Source: Eikenella sp963548155 (GTDB lineage Bacteria > Pseudomonadota > Gammaproteobacteria > Burkholderiales > Neisseriaceae). From it: a DNA stretch of 55,488 nt. The notes beneath the pieces are model-generated. The model was not told the origin of the DNA. It searched no databases and saw only the letters and a program-made list of their open reading frames with translations. The stretch lies in NCBI GenBank assembly GCA_963548155.1, contig CAUUTP010000004.1, forward strand, positions 1-55,488. The letters run 5' to 3'. Below are positions 17,778-25,829 of the stretch, one piece after another; the first letter of the stretch is position 1, and each line of letters opens with the position of its first letter. The translations under genes were made by a program, and so were the position numbers.

Positions 17778-17882
17778 TTACACCAAAATATTGAGAAATT
17801 GAGAATATGCCACGTATTTCCGGCGTACTCCCGAGCGCAATTGCTCTTGGCTACCGATTTTCAGCTCTGCAAACACCGTATT
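17778..17882 (-). pseudogene. Possible C-terminal scrap of a toxin gene
   Basis: A 34-codon open stretch ends in TAA 35 bases upstream of the immunity-like gene. It reads NTVFAELKIGSQEQ, then LRSGVRRKYVAY, then SQFLNILV. The ELK could be the end of a PD-(D/E)XK nuclease motif, as in some polymorphic toxin tips. It has no start codon of its own. The reading is short and the interpretation rests mainly on its position. Confidence 0.3.
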
Positions 17883-17906
17883 TCAGCCAACCTTGCCACT
17901 ACACCG

Positions 17907-18830
17907 CTATTCCAACACACTCAGCCCGGGCAAATCGGCGAAGCCGCGGTCGCGGATGATTTGGCAGAAGTTATCGAGGTAGCTTTTATGCGTATCATCG
18001 CTGCGCATACCGGCATAGAGCTCGCTGGTGAGCGGGGGGCTGCCGATGGTGCGGGCGACGATATAGCCTTTTTCCAGATAGGGCATCACCGTCCAATACG
18101 GCAGGGCGGCAATACCGCGGCGGCTGGCCACCAGCTGGATGATGGCGATGGTGAGCTCGCTGTGGCGGCGCGGCGGGTTGATGCCGGCGGGCAGCAGGAT
18201 TTTTCGCAGCAAATCAAGCATATCATCGGGAACGGGATAGGTAATCAGGGTTTCGGCGGCGAAATCCTGCGCCTGCCACACGGGTTTGGCCGCCAGAGGA
18301 TGATCTTGGGCGCAGATGCCCACCATTTCGTAGGCAAACAGTGGCTGGTAACGGATGCCTGCCTGCGGCACGGCTTCGGACACGATGGCCAAATCGGCGC
18401 GGTGTTGCAACAAGAGCCCCACCGGGTCGGCCTGGAAGCCGGACACGATATCGAGCTCCACCTTCGGCCACAGCGGGCGGAAATCGCTCATGGCGGGCAT
18501 AAGCCAGTCGAAACAGGTGTGGCATTCCACCGCCAGCCGCAACTCGCCCGCACCGCCACCGGCAATCTGCGCCAGATCGCGCTCGGCAGCGGCCAGATGC
18601 GGCATCACTTCGCGCGCCAGCTGCAACAGCCGCTCGCCGGCAGGCGTGAAATGCAGGGGGGTGGTTTTGCGCTCGAACAGCGGCGTGCCGAAGTGGTTTT
18701 CCAAGGCGCGGATTTGGTGCGACAGGGCGGATTGGGTAAGGAACACGCGTTTGGCGGCCAGGGAAACGCTACCGGTTTCAGCCAGGGCGAGCAGGGTTTT
18801 TAGGTGGCGCAGTTCGATGATGGATTCCAT
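17907..18830 (-). CDS. metR: LysR-type transcriptional regulator, MetR-like
   Basis: The 307-residue LysR protein has an N-terminal winged helix-turn-helix (LRHLKTLLALAETGSVSLAA through TQSALSHQIRALENHFG) and a substrate-binding domain. It closely follows E. coli MetR as I remember it: LLQLAREVMPHLA, LRLAVECHTCFDWLMPAM, HPLAAKPVW, ETLITYPV and GIAALPYW all align. MetR controls methionine genes in response to homocysteine. No metE or other target gene is adjacent in this window. A DUS (18833-18844) sits directly in front of the ATG where a ribosome site would be. Confidence 0.85.
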   Translation of the reverse strand: MESIIELRHLKTLLALAETGSVSLAAKRVFLTQSALSHQIRALENHFGTPLFERKTTPLHFTPAGERLLQLAREVMPHLAAAERDLAQIAGGGAGELRLAVECHTCFDWLMPAMSDFRPLWPKVELDIVSGFQADPVGLLLQHRADLAIVSEAVPQAGIRYQPLFAYEMVGICAQDHPLAAKPVWQAQDFAAETLITYPVPDDMLDLLRKILLPAGINPPRRHSELTIAIIQLVASRRGIAALPYWTVMPYLEKGYIVARTIGSPPLTSELYAGMRSDDTHKSYLDNFCQIIRDRGFADLPGLSVLE

Positions 18831-18898
18831 GTTTCAGGTAGCCTTTGGGGTAGGTCGGCAGGGGGTGCCGACATGTTGTTTTATCTGCCTTTTTGGCT

Positions 18899-18934
18899 TT
18901 CAGGTAGCCTCTGCCAAGGATGAGGCTACCTGAA
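18899..18934 (-). terminator. DUS-pair hairpin after smc
   Basis: Reverse DUS (18899-18910) and forward DUS (18923-18934) just downstream of the smc stop. A single DUS also lies at 18833-18844. Confidence 0.7.
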
Positions 18935-18943
18935 AATTTAATC

Positions 18944-21900
18944 TCAATCCGTTTCCGCCATTTCCAGCGCCTGTTTGATGTCCACCGCCACGATGCGGGA
19001 CACGCCTTTTTCCTGCATGGTAACGCCGATGAGCTGCTCGGCCATTTCCATGGTGAGGCGGTTGTGGGAAATATACAGGAACTGGGTTTGGGCGCTCATT
19101 TCTTTCACCAGATTGCAGAAGCGGGCGGTGTTGGCGTCGTCCAGCGGGGCATCCACTTCGTCCAGCAGGCAGAAGGGGGCGGGATTAAGACTGAACAGGG
19201 CGAACACGAGGCTCATGGCGGTGAGGGCTTTTTCACCGCCGGAGAGCAGGTGGATGGTGCTGTTTTTCTTGCCGGGCGGGCGCGCCATGATGGATACACC
19301 GGCGGTGAGCAAATCGTCGCCCACCATGTGCAGGCTGGCTTCGCCGCCGCCGAACAGGGTAGGGAAGAAGGTTTGCACTTTTTGATTGATGGCATCGAAG
19401 GTGGCTTGAAAGCGCTGTTTGGTTTCGCCATCGATTTGGGCGATGGCTTCTTCCAGCAGCGCGATGGCGGATTGCAGGTCGGCGCGTTGGTTTTGGTAGT
19501 AGCCGTCGCGCTCGCGGGCTTCGGCCAATTCGTCGAGCGCGGCCAGGTTCACCGCGCCGAGGGCTTGGATGCGGCGGGAAATGCTGTCGATTTGCTGCGG
19601 CCAGTCGGTTTTCAGGTAGCCTGCCTGCTGTTCGGCTTCGAGCGCGGCGATATCGGCTTGGCGCGCCAATAAGTTATCGTGGAAGCGTTTGGCGTTGAGC
19701 AGGGCTTCCTGCTGCTGCAACAAGGCAGTTTGGGCGGCCTGCTGCCATTGCGGCAGCTCGGCGGCCAGCGCCTGCTGGCGGGCGTATTGCTGCCTGCCCT
19801 GCTCTTGGGTTTCGGCCAGTTCGGCGGCAGCGGCTTGGATTTGCTCTTCCAGCGTGAAGGCGGCTTCGGCCAGTTCTTCCAGCTGCAAGCGTTGTTCGTC
19901 TTCGCTGTCTTCGGCGTAGGTGAGGGCGAGCTCGCTCTGGCGGTGCTGCCAATCGGCTTTTTGCTGCACCAGCGCGGCCATGCGGGCGGCGAGGTTTTGC
20001 AGCTGCTGGGTTTGGCGGTGGGCTTCGATTTCGGCGGCGCTGCGGCGGCGGTCGGCTTCGAGCACGGCTTGGCGGGCTTGGCGCAGGGCTTGCTGTGCCT
20101 GCTGGCTGTGTTCGGCTTGGGCGCGGCTCTCTGCTTCCAGCTCGGGTAGGCGCTCTTCGAGGACGGCGGTCTCTTCGGCCAGAATTTCGGCGGCACACGC
20201 CAGCTCTTCCGCCTCCTGCGCCAGCTGTGCCTGTTCTTGGGCAATGTGTTCGCGCCGTTGCCCGGCTTGTGCGGCACGGGCGGCAAGCGCACCAGCCTGC
20301 TGTTGGGCGGCGGCCAGCTCGGCGGCAAGGCGGCGTTGCTCGGTTTGGGCCTGGCGCAGCTCGGTTTCGGCTTGGGCTTGCTGCTGCGCCAGTTTTTCGG
20401 CTTCGGTTCGGGCTAGCTGAAACTGCGGCTGCCATTCGGCCAAGGCTGCGGTGATTTCGTCGTGGCGGGCGCGGTGGCGCATTTGCTGGCTGCCGCTGTC
20501 GGCATGATGCAGCAGCACGCCGAGGCGGTCGATGCGGTGGCCTTGCGGGGTGAGCCATTCTTGGCCGGGCTCGAGGCGGCTGCGGTGTGCCAGCGCGTAA
20601 TCCAAATCAGGGGCGCACAAGATGCCTTCGAGCCAGTGGGCTAAGGCTACCTGAAAAGGCGGCTCGGCTTGGATTTGGTGGATCAGCGCCTGAGCCGGGC
20701 TGGCGGCGCGGTGGGCATGGGCTTCGCGGTCGAACCAGGCGGCGGGGGATTCGGGCAACGGCGACGGCGGCTGGAAATCAGCGGGCAGCGCGCGGGCGTT
20801 GAGCCGCTCGCCCAGCACAGCGGCCAGCGCGCCCTGCCATGCTTCGGGCACGCGGATGTGCTGCCACAAGGCGGGGGCATCGGCTTGCTCGCTGCCCTGC
20901 CAGAAGTTGTGGCGGGCGTTGTCGGCCAGCAAGGCGGCGAGGATTTTCTGCTCGGCCTCGGCGGCGAGGATGCGGCGTTCGTGTTCCTGTTCGCGTTCGC
21001 GGGCGGCGGTGAGGGCGGTTTTCAGGTAGCCTGTTTGCTCTTCGAGCCGTTGCAGTTGCTTCTCTCCCTGTTGGTATTGGGCGGCGAGGGTGTCGGCTCG
21101 GGCTTGGGCGGCGGCGGTGTCCTGCCCGGCATCGCTTTGTAGGGCGGCGGCTTCCTGCTGCAAACGGGCTTGACGCTCTTGCAGCCGGCTGATGCTTTGG
21201 CGGCTGTGTTGCAGCTGCTGTTGCTTCAGGGCGAGCTCACGGCGGAGGCGGGCGGCTTCGTCATGCCGGCTGTGCTGCTGATCGGCAGCCTGCTGCTGGG
21301 CGGTTTCCAGCTCGGGCAGTTGCTCTTCGAGGGCGGCGGCTTCGATGGTGAGCAGCTCAAGCTGCATCTGTTGCTGCTTGGCGGCCTGTTCGGCAGCGGC
21401 GTGCTGCTGTTGCAGCTCGGCGTGTTCGCTGTCGATTTTCTGGATGGCGGCTTGGGCGGCGGCCTGTTCGCGTTCGAGGCGCTGACGTTGGCTCTGCCGC
21501 GAGCGGATTTGCTCTTCGAGACGGGCGGTTTGCTCGCGCAGCAAGGCGTGTTGCTGGTTGAGCCGGTATTGCTCAGCCTGCTGGTGCTGTTCGGTTTGGC
21601 GCAACACTTGCACGGCATCGTTCATGGCTTGGTTTTGCCGGGCGAGTTCGTCTTGCCGCTCGCGGGCGCGTTCGTGTTCGGCGGCGGCGCGGTCGGCGGC
21701 GGCAAGCGTGTGCCGCCATTGGGCGAAGTCGTGGCAGTTTTGCGCTTGGTTGAGCTCGGCGGTGAGGCTGCGATAGCGTTCGGCAGCGGCGGCCTGGCGT
21801 TGGAGTTTTTCCACTTGTCGGCCGAGTTCGGACTGCAGGTCGCCGAGGCGTTGGAGGTGTTCGCGGGTGTCGCGCAGGCGGTTTTCGGTTTCGCGGCGGC

Positions 21901-22426
21901 GTTCTTTATATTTGGATACGCCGGCGGCTTCTTCGATGTGGGCGCGCAACTCTTCGGGGCGGGCTTCGATGATGCGGGCAATCATGCCCTGTTCGATCAC
22001 GGCATAGCCGCGCGCGCCGACACCGGTGCCGAGGAAGAGGTCGGTGATGTCGCGGCGGCGCACTTGCTGCCCGTTGATGTAGTAGCTGGATTCGCCTTGG
22101 CGGGTGAGCTGGCGGCGGATGCTGATTTCGCCGTATTGCCCCCATGCGCCCTGCAGGCTGCCGTCGGCATTGCTGAACACCAGCTCCACGGAGGCGCGGG
22201 GCGCGGGGCGGCGGGTGGCGGCGCCGTTGAAAATCACGTCTTGCATGCTCTCGCCGCGCAGCTGCTTGGCCGAGGCTTCGCCCAGCACCCAGCGCACGGC
22301 ATCGATAACGTTGGATTTGCCGCAGCCGTTGGGCCCGATTACGGCCACCAGCTGGCCGGGCACGTGGATGGTGGTGGAGTCGGTAAAAGATTTGAAGCCG
22401 GCAAGTTTGATGTGGGTGAGGCGCAT
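18944..22426 (-). CDS. smc: Chromosome segregation ATPase SMC
   Basis: Large coiled-coil ATPase that compacts and segregates the chromosome with ScpA/ScpB. The 1160-residue protein has the N-terminal Walker A (GPNGCGKSNVIDAVRWVLGE), two very long Gln/Ala/Glu-rich coiled coils flanking a central hinge (about residues 510-630), and the C-terminal signature LLSGGEKALTAMSLVFALF with Walker B FCLLDEVDAPLDDAN. Three DUS are read in frame (19611, 20644, 21021), two as YLK peptides and one as FQVAL near the hinge. The coiled coil is unusually rich in alanine and glutamine, in line with the GC-rich codon use. The frame is intact. Confidence 0.97.
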   Translation of the reverse strand: MRLTHIKLAGFKSFTDSTTIHVPGQLVAVIGPNGCGKSNVIDAVRWVLGEASAKQLRGESMQDVIFNGAATRRPAPRASVELVFSNADGSLQGAWGQYGEISIRRQLTRQGESSYYINGQQVRRRDITDLFLGTGVGARGYAVIEQGMIARIIEARPEELRAHIEEAAGVSKYKERRRETENRLRDTREHLQRLGDLQSELGRQVEKLQRQAAAAERYRSLTAELNQAQNCHDFAQWRHTLAAADRAAAEHERARERQDELARQNQAMNDAVQVLRQTEQHQQAEQYRLNQQHALLREQTARLEEQIRSRQSQRQRLEREQAAAQAAIQKIDSEHAELQQQHAAAEQAAKQQQMQLELLTIEAAALEEQLPELETAQQQAADQQHSRHDEAARLRRELALKQQQLQHSRQSISRLQERQARLQQEAAALQSDAGQDTAAAQARADTLAAQYQQGEKQLQRLEEQTGYLKTALTAAREREQEHERRILAAEAEQKILAALLADNARHNFWQGSEQADAPALWQHIRVPEAWQGALAAVLGERLNARALPADFQPPSPLPESPAAWFDREAHAHRAASPAQALIHQIQAEPPFQVALAHWLEGILCAPDLDYALAHRSRLEPGQEWLTPQGHRIDRLGVLLHHADSGSQQMRHRARHDEITAALAEWQPQFQLARTEAEKLAQQQAQAETELRQAQTEQRRLAAELAAAQQQAGALAARAAQAGQRREHIAQEQAQLAQEAEELACAAEILAEETAVLEERLPELEAESRAQAEHSQQAQQALRQARQAVLEADRRRSAAEIEAHRQTQQLQNLAARMAALVQQKADWQHRQSELALTYAEDSEDEQRLQLEELAEAAFTLEEQIQAAAAELAETQEQGRQQYARQQALAAELPQWQQAAQTALLQQQEALLNAKRFHDNLLARQADIAALEAEQQAGYLKTDWPQQIDSISRRIQALGAVNLAALDELAEARERDGYYQNQRADLQSAIALLEEAIAQIDGETKQRFQATFDAINQKVQTFFPTLFGGGEASLHMVGDDLLTAGVSIMARPPGKKNSTIHLLSGGEKALTAMSLVFALFSLNPAPFCLLDEVDAPLDDANTARFCNLVKEMSAQTQFLYISHNRLTMEMAEQLIGVTMQEKGVSRIVAVDIKQALEMAETD

Positions 22427-22478
22427 GAAAAATAATGAAAAAGCGGAATGCCGTATTTTAAAAGAAAGGCGGTGAGGC

Positions 22479-22529
22479 AGGCTACCTGAAAAAGGCTACC
22501 TGAAACAGGAAGAAGGTTTCAGGTAGCCT
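22479..22529 (-). terminator. Triple DUS at the end of the 22519 gene
   Basis: Two forward DUS (22479-22490, 22493-22504) and one reverse DUS (22518-22529) form an inverted array. The last overlaps the stop codon of the gene that ends at 22519. Confidence 0.75.
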
Positions 22530-23148
22530 TTTGCTGTATCTTCCTGCGCCGTCTGGCGCGCCGATACCAAGCAATACTGAGCCCAAGCCAGCCTGCTCCG
22601 GCCACGGTGGCAGCGCGTGTCCATAGGCGGGCATACAGCCGCCAGTTTTCGGTTTCCTCCTGCGGGCTGAAGGCGGCGCGGTAGAGCCGCTCGCTGCCGT
22701 CTTTGGTGTAGGCGAGCTCGGTAATCACATGGTAGCTCAGCCAATGGGCTTGGGTAAAACTCTGCACGGGCAGGTTTTCTTCGCGCTGCCAAATGTTTTC
22801 ATCATATTGGCACAACGGATCGGCCAAGTTGCGGCAATCCAAATTAAGTTGCTTGCCTTCGGCGGTGCGGATGCGGCCGACTACGTGGAGATTGTCGTCA
22901 TCGTCATACCATTGACGCCGCCTCAGCTCAGCGGCGGCATGATGCGTATAGGCCACCGGAACGCCCAACTGCCGCTGCCGCTTGTGCCACTCGGCCGAAG
23001 TGACCAATGCGCCCATACCCAGCCCGGCAGCCAGCAGCATACCGATCAGCCAAAGCCCGGGCAGGCTGAACCAAGCTTTCGCAAGATCGCGGTTCAGACG
23101 TTCCCTTTCCTGATGCATCCGCCGTATGGTGTGGAAAAAATTGCCCAT
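22519..23148 (-). CDS. Hypothetical membrane protein, two transmembrane segments
   Basis: A 209-residue protein of unknown function. It has an N-terminal basic helix, a membrane segment (about residues 28-50, FSLPGLWLIGMLLAAGLGMG), a periplasmic or extracytoplasmic domain of about 120 residues with VVGRIRTAEGKQLNLDC and LADPLCQYDENIW, a second membrane segment (about 175-195) and a very basic tail (RRARRRRKIQQ). The layout resembles DUF3592-type proteins, but I cannot confirm it. ATG 23148 was chosen because the longer frame begins inside a Correia-type repeat. The stop TGA and the last residues KAT are supplied by a DUS. Confidence 0.7.
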   Translation of the reverse strand: MGNFFHTIRRMHQERERLNRDLAKAWFSLPGLWLIGMLLAAGLGMGALVTSAEWHKRQRQLGVPVAYTHHAAAELRRRQWYDDDDNLHVVGRIRTAEGKQLNLDCRNLADPLCQYDENIWQREENLPVQSFTQAHWLSYHVITELAYTKDGSERLYRAAFSPQEETENWRLYARLWTRAATVAGAGWLGLSIAWYRRARRRRKIQQKAT

Positions 23149-23174
23149 TTGCTTTCTTAGATTACGCTGGCCGA

Positions 23175-23278
23175 TATAGTGGATTAACAAAAATCAGGAC
23201 AAGGCGGCGAGCCGCAGACAGTACACACGTTACGGCAAGGCGAGCCAACGCTGTACTGGTTTTTGTTAATCCACTATA
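23175..23278. repeat. Correia-type repeat (NEMIS/CREE-like), copy 2
   Basis: 104 bp with near-perfect terminal inverted repeats TATAGTGGATTAACAAAAA, the arm sequence typical of Neisseria. It is of the short form lacking the internal segment with an IHF site. It lies in the 298-base divergent gap between the 22519 gene and the M23 peptidase gene. A single DUS follows at 23318-23329. Confidence 0.93.
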
Positions 23279-23446
23279 GTATAGCGAAACTGGCAAGATA
23301 AGCCACGCATAGGCTCGAGGCTACCTGAAAGCCGCCGGTTGCCCAACCGCAAACCACCCGCCAAACGATAGATTTGCTTTTGCCAAACGATAGCATTTTG
23401 TAATACAATGCAAACCTGAGTAATTGCTCATTTTCCAGTTAAATCA

Positions 23447-24328
23447 ATGGATAAGCAAAAGAAAACCGTTACAGTGATGGTGCTGGACGAGCACCGCACC
23501 GAAACCTTCGTTATCGCTGAATCTCGGCTGCGCGCCATCAAACCCACCATCATCGGCCTTTCCCTGGCCACGGTGGCGCTTTTGGCCGCGCTGTTGGCTT
23601 TGGGTTGGCACTACTACCAAAGCTACAGCCAATTTGCGCAACAGCAACAGCAAACCCAAGCACTCAATCAGCAAATCGAAGACTTGAAAGAAGCCCGCTC
23701 CGCCGAAGTAAACGCCAAGCTCAACCAGCTCGCCCAATCCGAAAAAGCCGTGGCCGATCTGCAAAACTACCTGCGCCAGCGCGGCGCAAACGTGCCTGCG
23801 CCCAAACCGGCGGCATCATCCGAGCCCGGCAAACCCATCAGCCAAGCCGGCGGCCCGCGCAATATTCTGCCGCCAGCAGACACGCCCGAATTCAGCCAAA
23901 CTATTGAAAACCTGCTTAAGGCTGCCAACAACGTGCCGCTTGGCCGCCCTGCGCAAGGTGGGCTCTCTTCCGGCTTCGGCCCCCGGCATAACCCGTTTAA
24001 CAGCAAAGGCAGCGAGTTTCACCATGGCTTAGATTTTCGCGGCAACGTCGGCGACCCCGTACGCGTTACTGCCAACGGCACAGTGGAATTTGCCGGCACC
24101 ATGAATGGCTACGGCCAAGTGGTGAAAGTGCGCCACGGCTACGGCTACAGCACTGTGTATGGCCATTTATCGCACATCGACGTGCAGCCCGGCCAAACGG
24201 TTAAAGCCGGCGACCTCATCGGCAAAATCGGCTCCACCGGCCGCTCTACCGGCCCGCACCTGCACTACGAAGTGCGCCTCAATAACGAGCCGCACGACCC
24301 TGCCACCTTCCTCAGCCTCGCAAGATAA
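23447..24328 (+). CDS. M23 family metallopeptidase (membrane-anchored peptidoglycan hydrolase)
   Basis: LytM-type endopeptidase that cuts peptidoglycan cross-links. The 293-residue protein has one N-terminal membrane anchor (about residues 32-55), a Gln-rich coiled coil (about 60-110), a Pro/Ala linker and a C-terminal M23 domain. The zinc ligands are visible in FHHGLDFRG and GPHLHYEVRL. It is followed 45 bases later by a bactofilin gene. This pairing is common where bactofilin positions the hydrolase to shape the cell wall, as with CcmA and Csd proteins in Helicobacter. No clear ribosome site precedes the ATG. Confidence 0.93.
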   Translation: MDKQKKTVTVMVLDEHRTETFVIAESRLRAIKPTIIGLSLATVALLAALLALGWHYYQSYSQFAQQQQQTQALNQQIEDLKEARSAEVNAKLNQLAQSEKAVADLQNYLRQRGANVPAPKPAASSEPGKPISQAGGPRNILPPADTPEFSQTIENLLKAANNVPLGRPAQGGLSSGFGPRHNPFNSKGSEFHHGLDFRGNVGDPVRVTANGTVEFAGTMNGYGQVVKVRHGYGYSTVYGHLSHIDVQPGQTVKAGDLIGKIGSTGRSTGPHLHYEVRLNNEPHDPATFLSLAR

Positions 24329-24373
24329 AACTGCGCGGCCTTCCATTTCCATTCAATCCGCGGAGAAACAACC

Positions 24374-24817
24374 ATGTTTAAAGATAAAAAAGACCGTTCC
24401 CAGCCCGCCGCCGCCCCCAGCACCATCGACACCATCATCGGCGCACAATGCCGGATTCAGGGCGACATCCTCAGCCAGCAATCGGTGAAAATCGACGGCC
24501 AAATCCAAGGCAACGTGCAAGCCGGCGGCACCGTCATCGTTGGCGACAAAGGTGCGGTGAACGGCGACATCCGCGGCAGCGATCTGATCGTATTCGGCAA
24601 AACCGAAGGCCTGATCGAAGTGAAAAAACTCCACCTCAAACCCAACGCCCGCGTAACCGGCAATATCCGCACCCAATCACTGCAAGTGGAAGACGGCGCC
24701 GTTTACACCGGCGATATCCGCATGGATCGCAACGTTGGCAACGCCACCCTCCCCCCGGCTGGCAGCACCCCGGAAAAAGCCATTCCTGCACCGGCAGATA
24801 AGTTGGCCAATAAATAG
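24374..24817 (+). CDS. Bactofilin (polymer-forming cytoskeletal protein)
   Basis: The 147-residue protein has a central bactofilin beta-helix (about residues 20-115) with regular hydrophobic repeats (GDILSQQSVKIDGQIQGNV, GAVNGDIRGSDLIVFG, ARVTGNIRTQSLQVEDG) between a polar N-terminus and a Pro/Ala-rich tail. Bactofilins polymerise without nucleotide and often recruit peptidoglycan hydrolases, which fits the M23 gene immediately upstream. GGAG precedes the start. Confidence 0.94.
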   Translation: MFKDKKDRSQPAAAPSTIDTIIGAQCRIQGDILSQQSVKIDGQIQGNVQAGGTVIVGDKGAVNGDIRGSDLIVFGKTEGLIEVKKLHLKPNARVTGNIRTQSLQVEDGAVYTGDIRMDRNVGNATLPPAGSTPEKAIPAPADKLANK

Positions 24818-24842
24818 TTGGCCCTATCTGAGCCAACATAAA

Positions 24843-24869
24843 AGGCTATCTGAAAGTTTCAGGTAGCCT
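24843..24869 (+). terminator. DUS-pair hairpin after the bactofilin gene
   Basis: A one-mismatch forward DUS (24843-24854) pairs with an exact reverse DUS (24858-24869) over a 3-base loop, 26 bases after the stop and followed by TTAATTA. Confidence 0.8.
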
Positions 24870-24961
24870 TAATTAGTCATTTTAAATATGAGTAGCAGGC
24901 AGTAGGGCTTGCTAATATATAGTTCAGATTCTAAATTCACGCATAAAATAAACACCCACAT

Positions 24962-24973
24962 TTCAGGTAGCCT
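24962..24973. repeat. Single DUS before the DUF202-like gene
   Basis: Exact reverse DUS that ends three bases before ATG 24977 and occupies the usual ribosome-site position. Confidence 0.9.
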
Positions 24974-24976
24974 GCC

Positions 24977-25309
24977 ATGTCCCCCGAACAACAAAACGAC
25001 ATCCTCAGCATCAACAAAGTGCAGCTGCTGCTCTCGGAAAAGCGCACCGCGCTTTCAGTGATGCGCACGGGCATTGCCGTGTTGGCGCTGCCGCTTTCTA
25101 TTTTTAGCGCGCTGATTGCCACTTCCCGGTGGTATAACGTGATGGAGGTGTGGCCTTTGCTCATGTTGGTGGTGGGCATCAATTTGGGGCTGGCCATATT
25201 TGGCATTTATCTGATTGCCCGTTCCATGCGGCTCATGCGCCAATTCGACCGCCTGATTGCCGATATCAAATACAGCCACGATTCGCTGCGGCGGCTGATT
25301 AAGTCGTAG
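24977..25309 (+). CDS. DUF202/YidH-like small membrane protein
   Basis: A 110-residue protein with two membrane segments (about residues 32-50 and 58-78). The stretch LLSEKRTALSVMRTGIAVLALP is characteristic of the DUF202 (YidH) family, whose function is unknown. The C-terminal third is charged and cytoplasmic. Confidence 0.72.
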   Translation: MSPEQQNDILSINKVQLLLSEKRTALSVMRTGIAVLALPLSIFSALIATSRWYNVMEVWPLLMLVVGINLGLAIFGIYLIARSMRLMRQFDRLIADIKYSHDSLRRLIKS

Positions 25310-25346
25310 GCAGTATTGCCGCGCCAATGAAGGAAAAATAACAGCT

Positions 25347-25549
25347 ATGGAGCTAGAAGATATTCACAACGAAGTATTCCTAGAAGACATCCGAGACCTC
25401 ACGCAAGCTTTTCCGACTATCTGCAACAAGACTACCGCCGTGCCCACCATTGGTTTGAAAAGCTGCTGCCAAAGGGGATGGTTACGCCCAATCTACATTG
25501 CGCCTGCTGCAACGGGAAGGGCACTAGCCTGCCTCATCAGGCTACCTGA
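25347..25549 (+). pseudogene. Frameshifted small gene of unknown function
   Basis: Reading starts MELEDIHNEVFLEDIRDL and continues to LTQAF. One base is missing in a run of four T at about 25410; adding it restores DYLQQDYRRAHHWFEKLLPK and a Cys-containing tail (LHCACCNGKG), ending in QAT and a TGA supplied by a DUS (25539-25550). The joined product would be 67 residues. DYRRAHHWFEKLLPKG resembles one Sel1-like repeat. The long frame that reads on to 25775 has no protein-like character after the T run. A sequencing error in the T run is an alternative. Confidence 0.45.
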
Positions 25550-25678
25550 AAACATCGGCAAGCCTGCGCAGCTTGGGTTAGCCACAGGCGTAGCAGCCCA
25601 AGCCGTCTCAGGCAAACGTTGGGTTGCGGTTTGCCGCCTAATCCAAGATAGGGCTTTTAACTGTGTTGAAACTACGCT

Positions 25679-25814
25679 TTCAGGTAGCCCCAATCCGCGT
25701 GCAGGCTACCTGAAACCGTTTCCCGCAGCCCGGGTATTCGTGCCCAATACCCTCGTTCCACTTCACCCAATCTGATTTTTCAGGTAGCCTCACCCCACCC
25801 CAAGGCTACCTGAA
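25679..25814. repeat. Cluster of four DUS before waaA
   Basis: Two inverted pairs: a one-mismatch reverse DUS at 25679-25690 with a forward DUS at 25703-25714, and a reverse DUS at 25779-25790 with a forward DUS at 25803-25814. The 280-base gap between the pseudogene and waaA holds nothing else I recognise. Confidence 0.85.
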
Positions 25815-25829
25815 CCCCCTTATCCAATC

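Noticed and set aside
18854..18872. GTCGGCA/TGCCGAC hairpin upstream of metR
   Set aside because: Single copy with no T run; too little to call a repeat or regulatory site.
21170..22435. 421-codon plus-strand open frame opposite smc
   Set aside because: Shadow of the SMC coiled coil and ATPase head; no independent evidence.
25600..25665. GC-rich stretch before waaA resembling intergenic repeats of other proteobacteria
   Set aside because: Only one copy in the window, and I could not define its ends.
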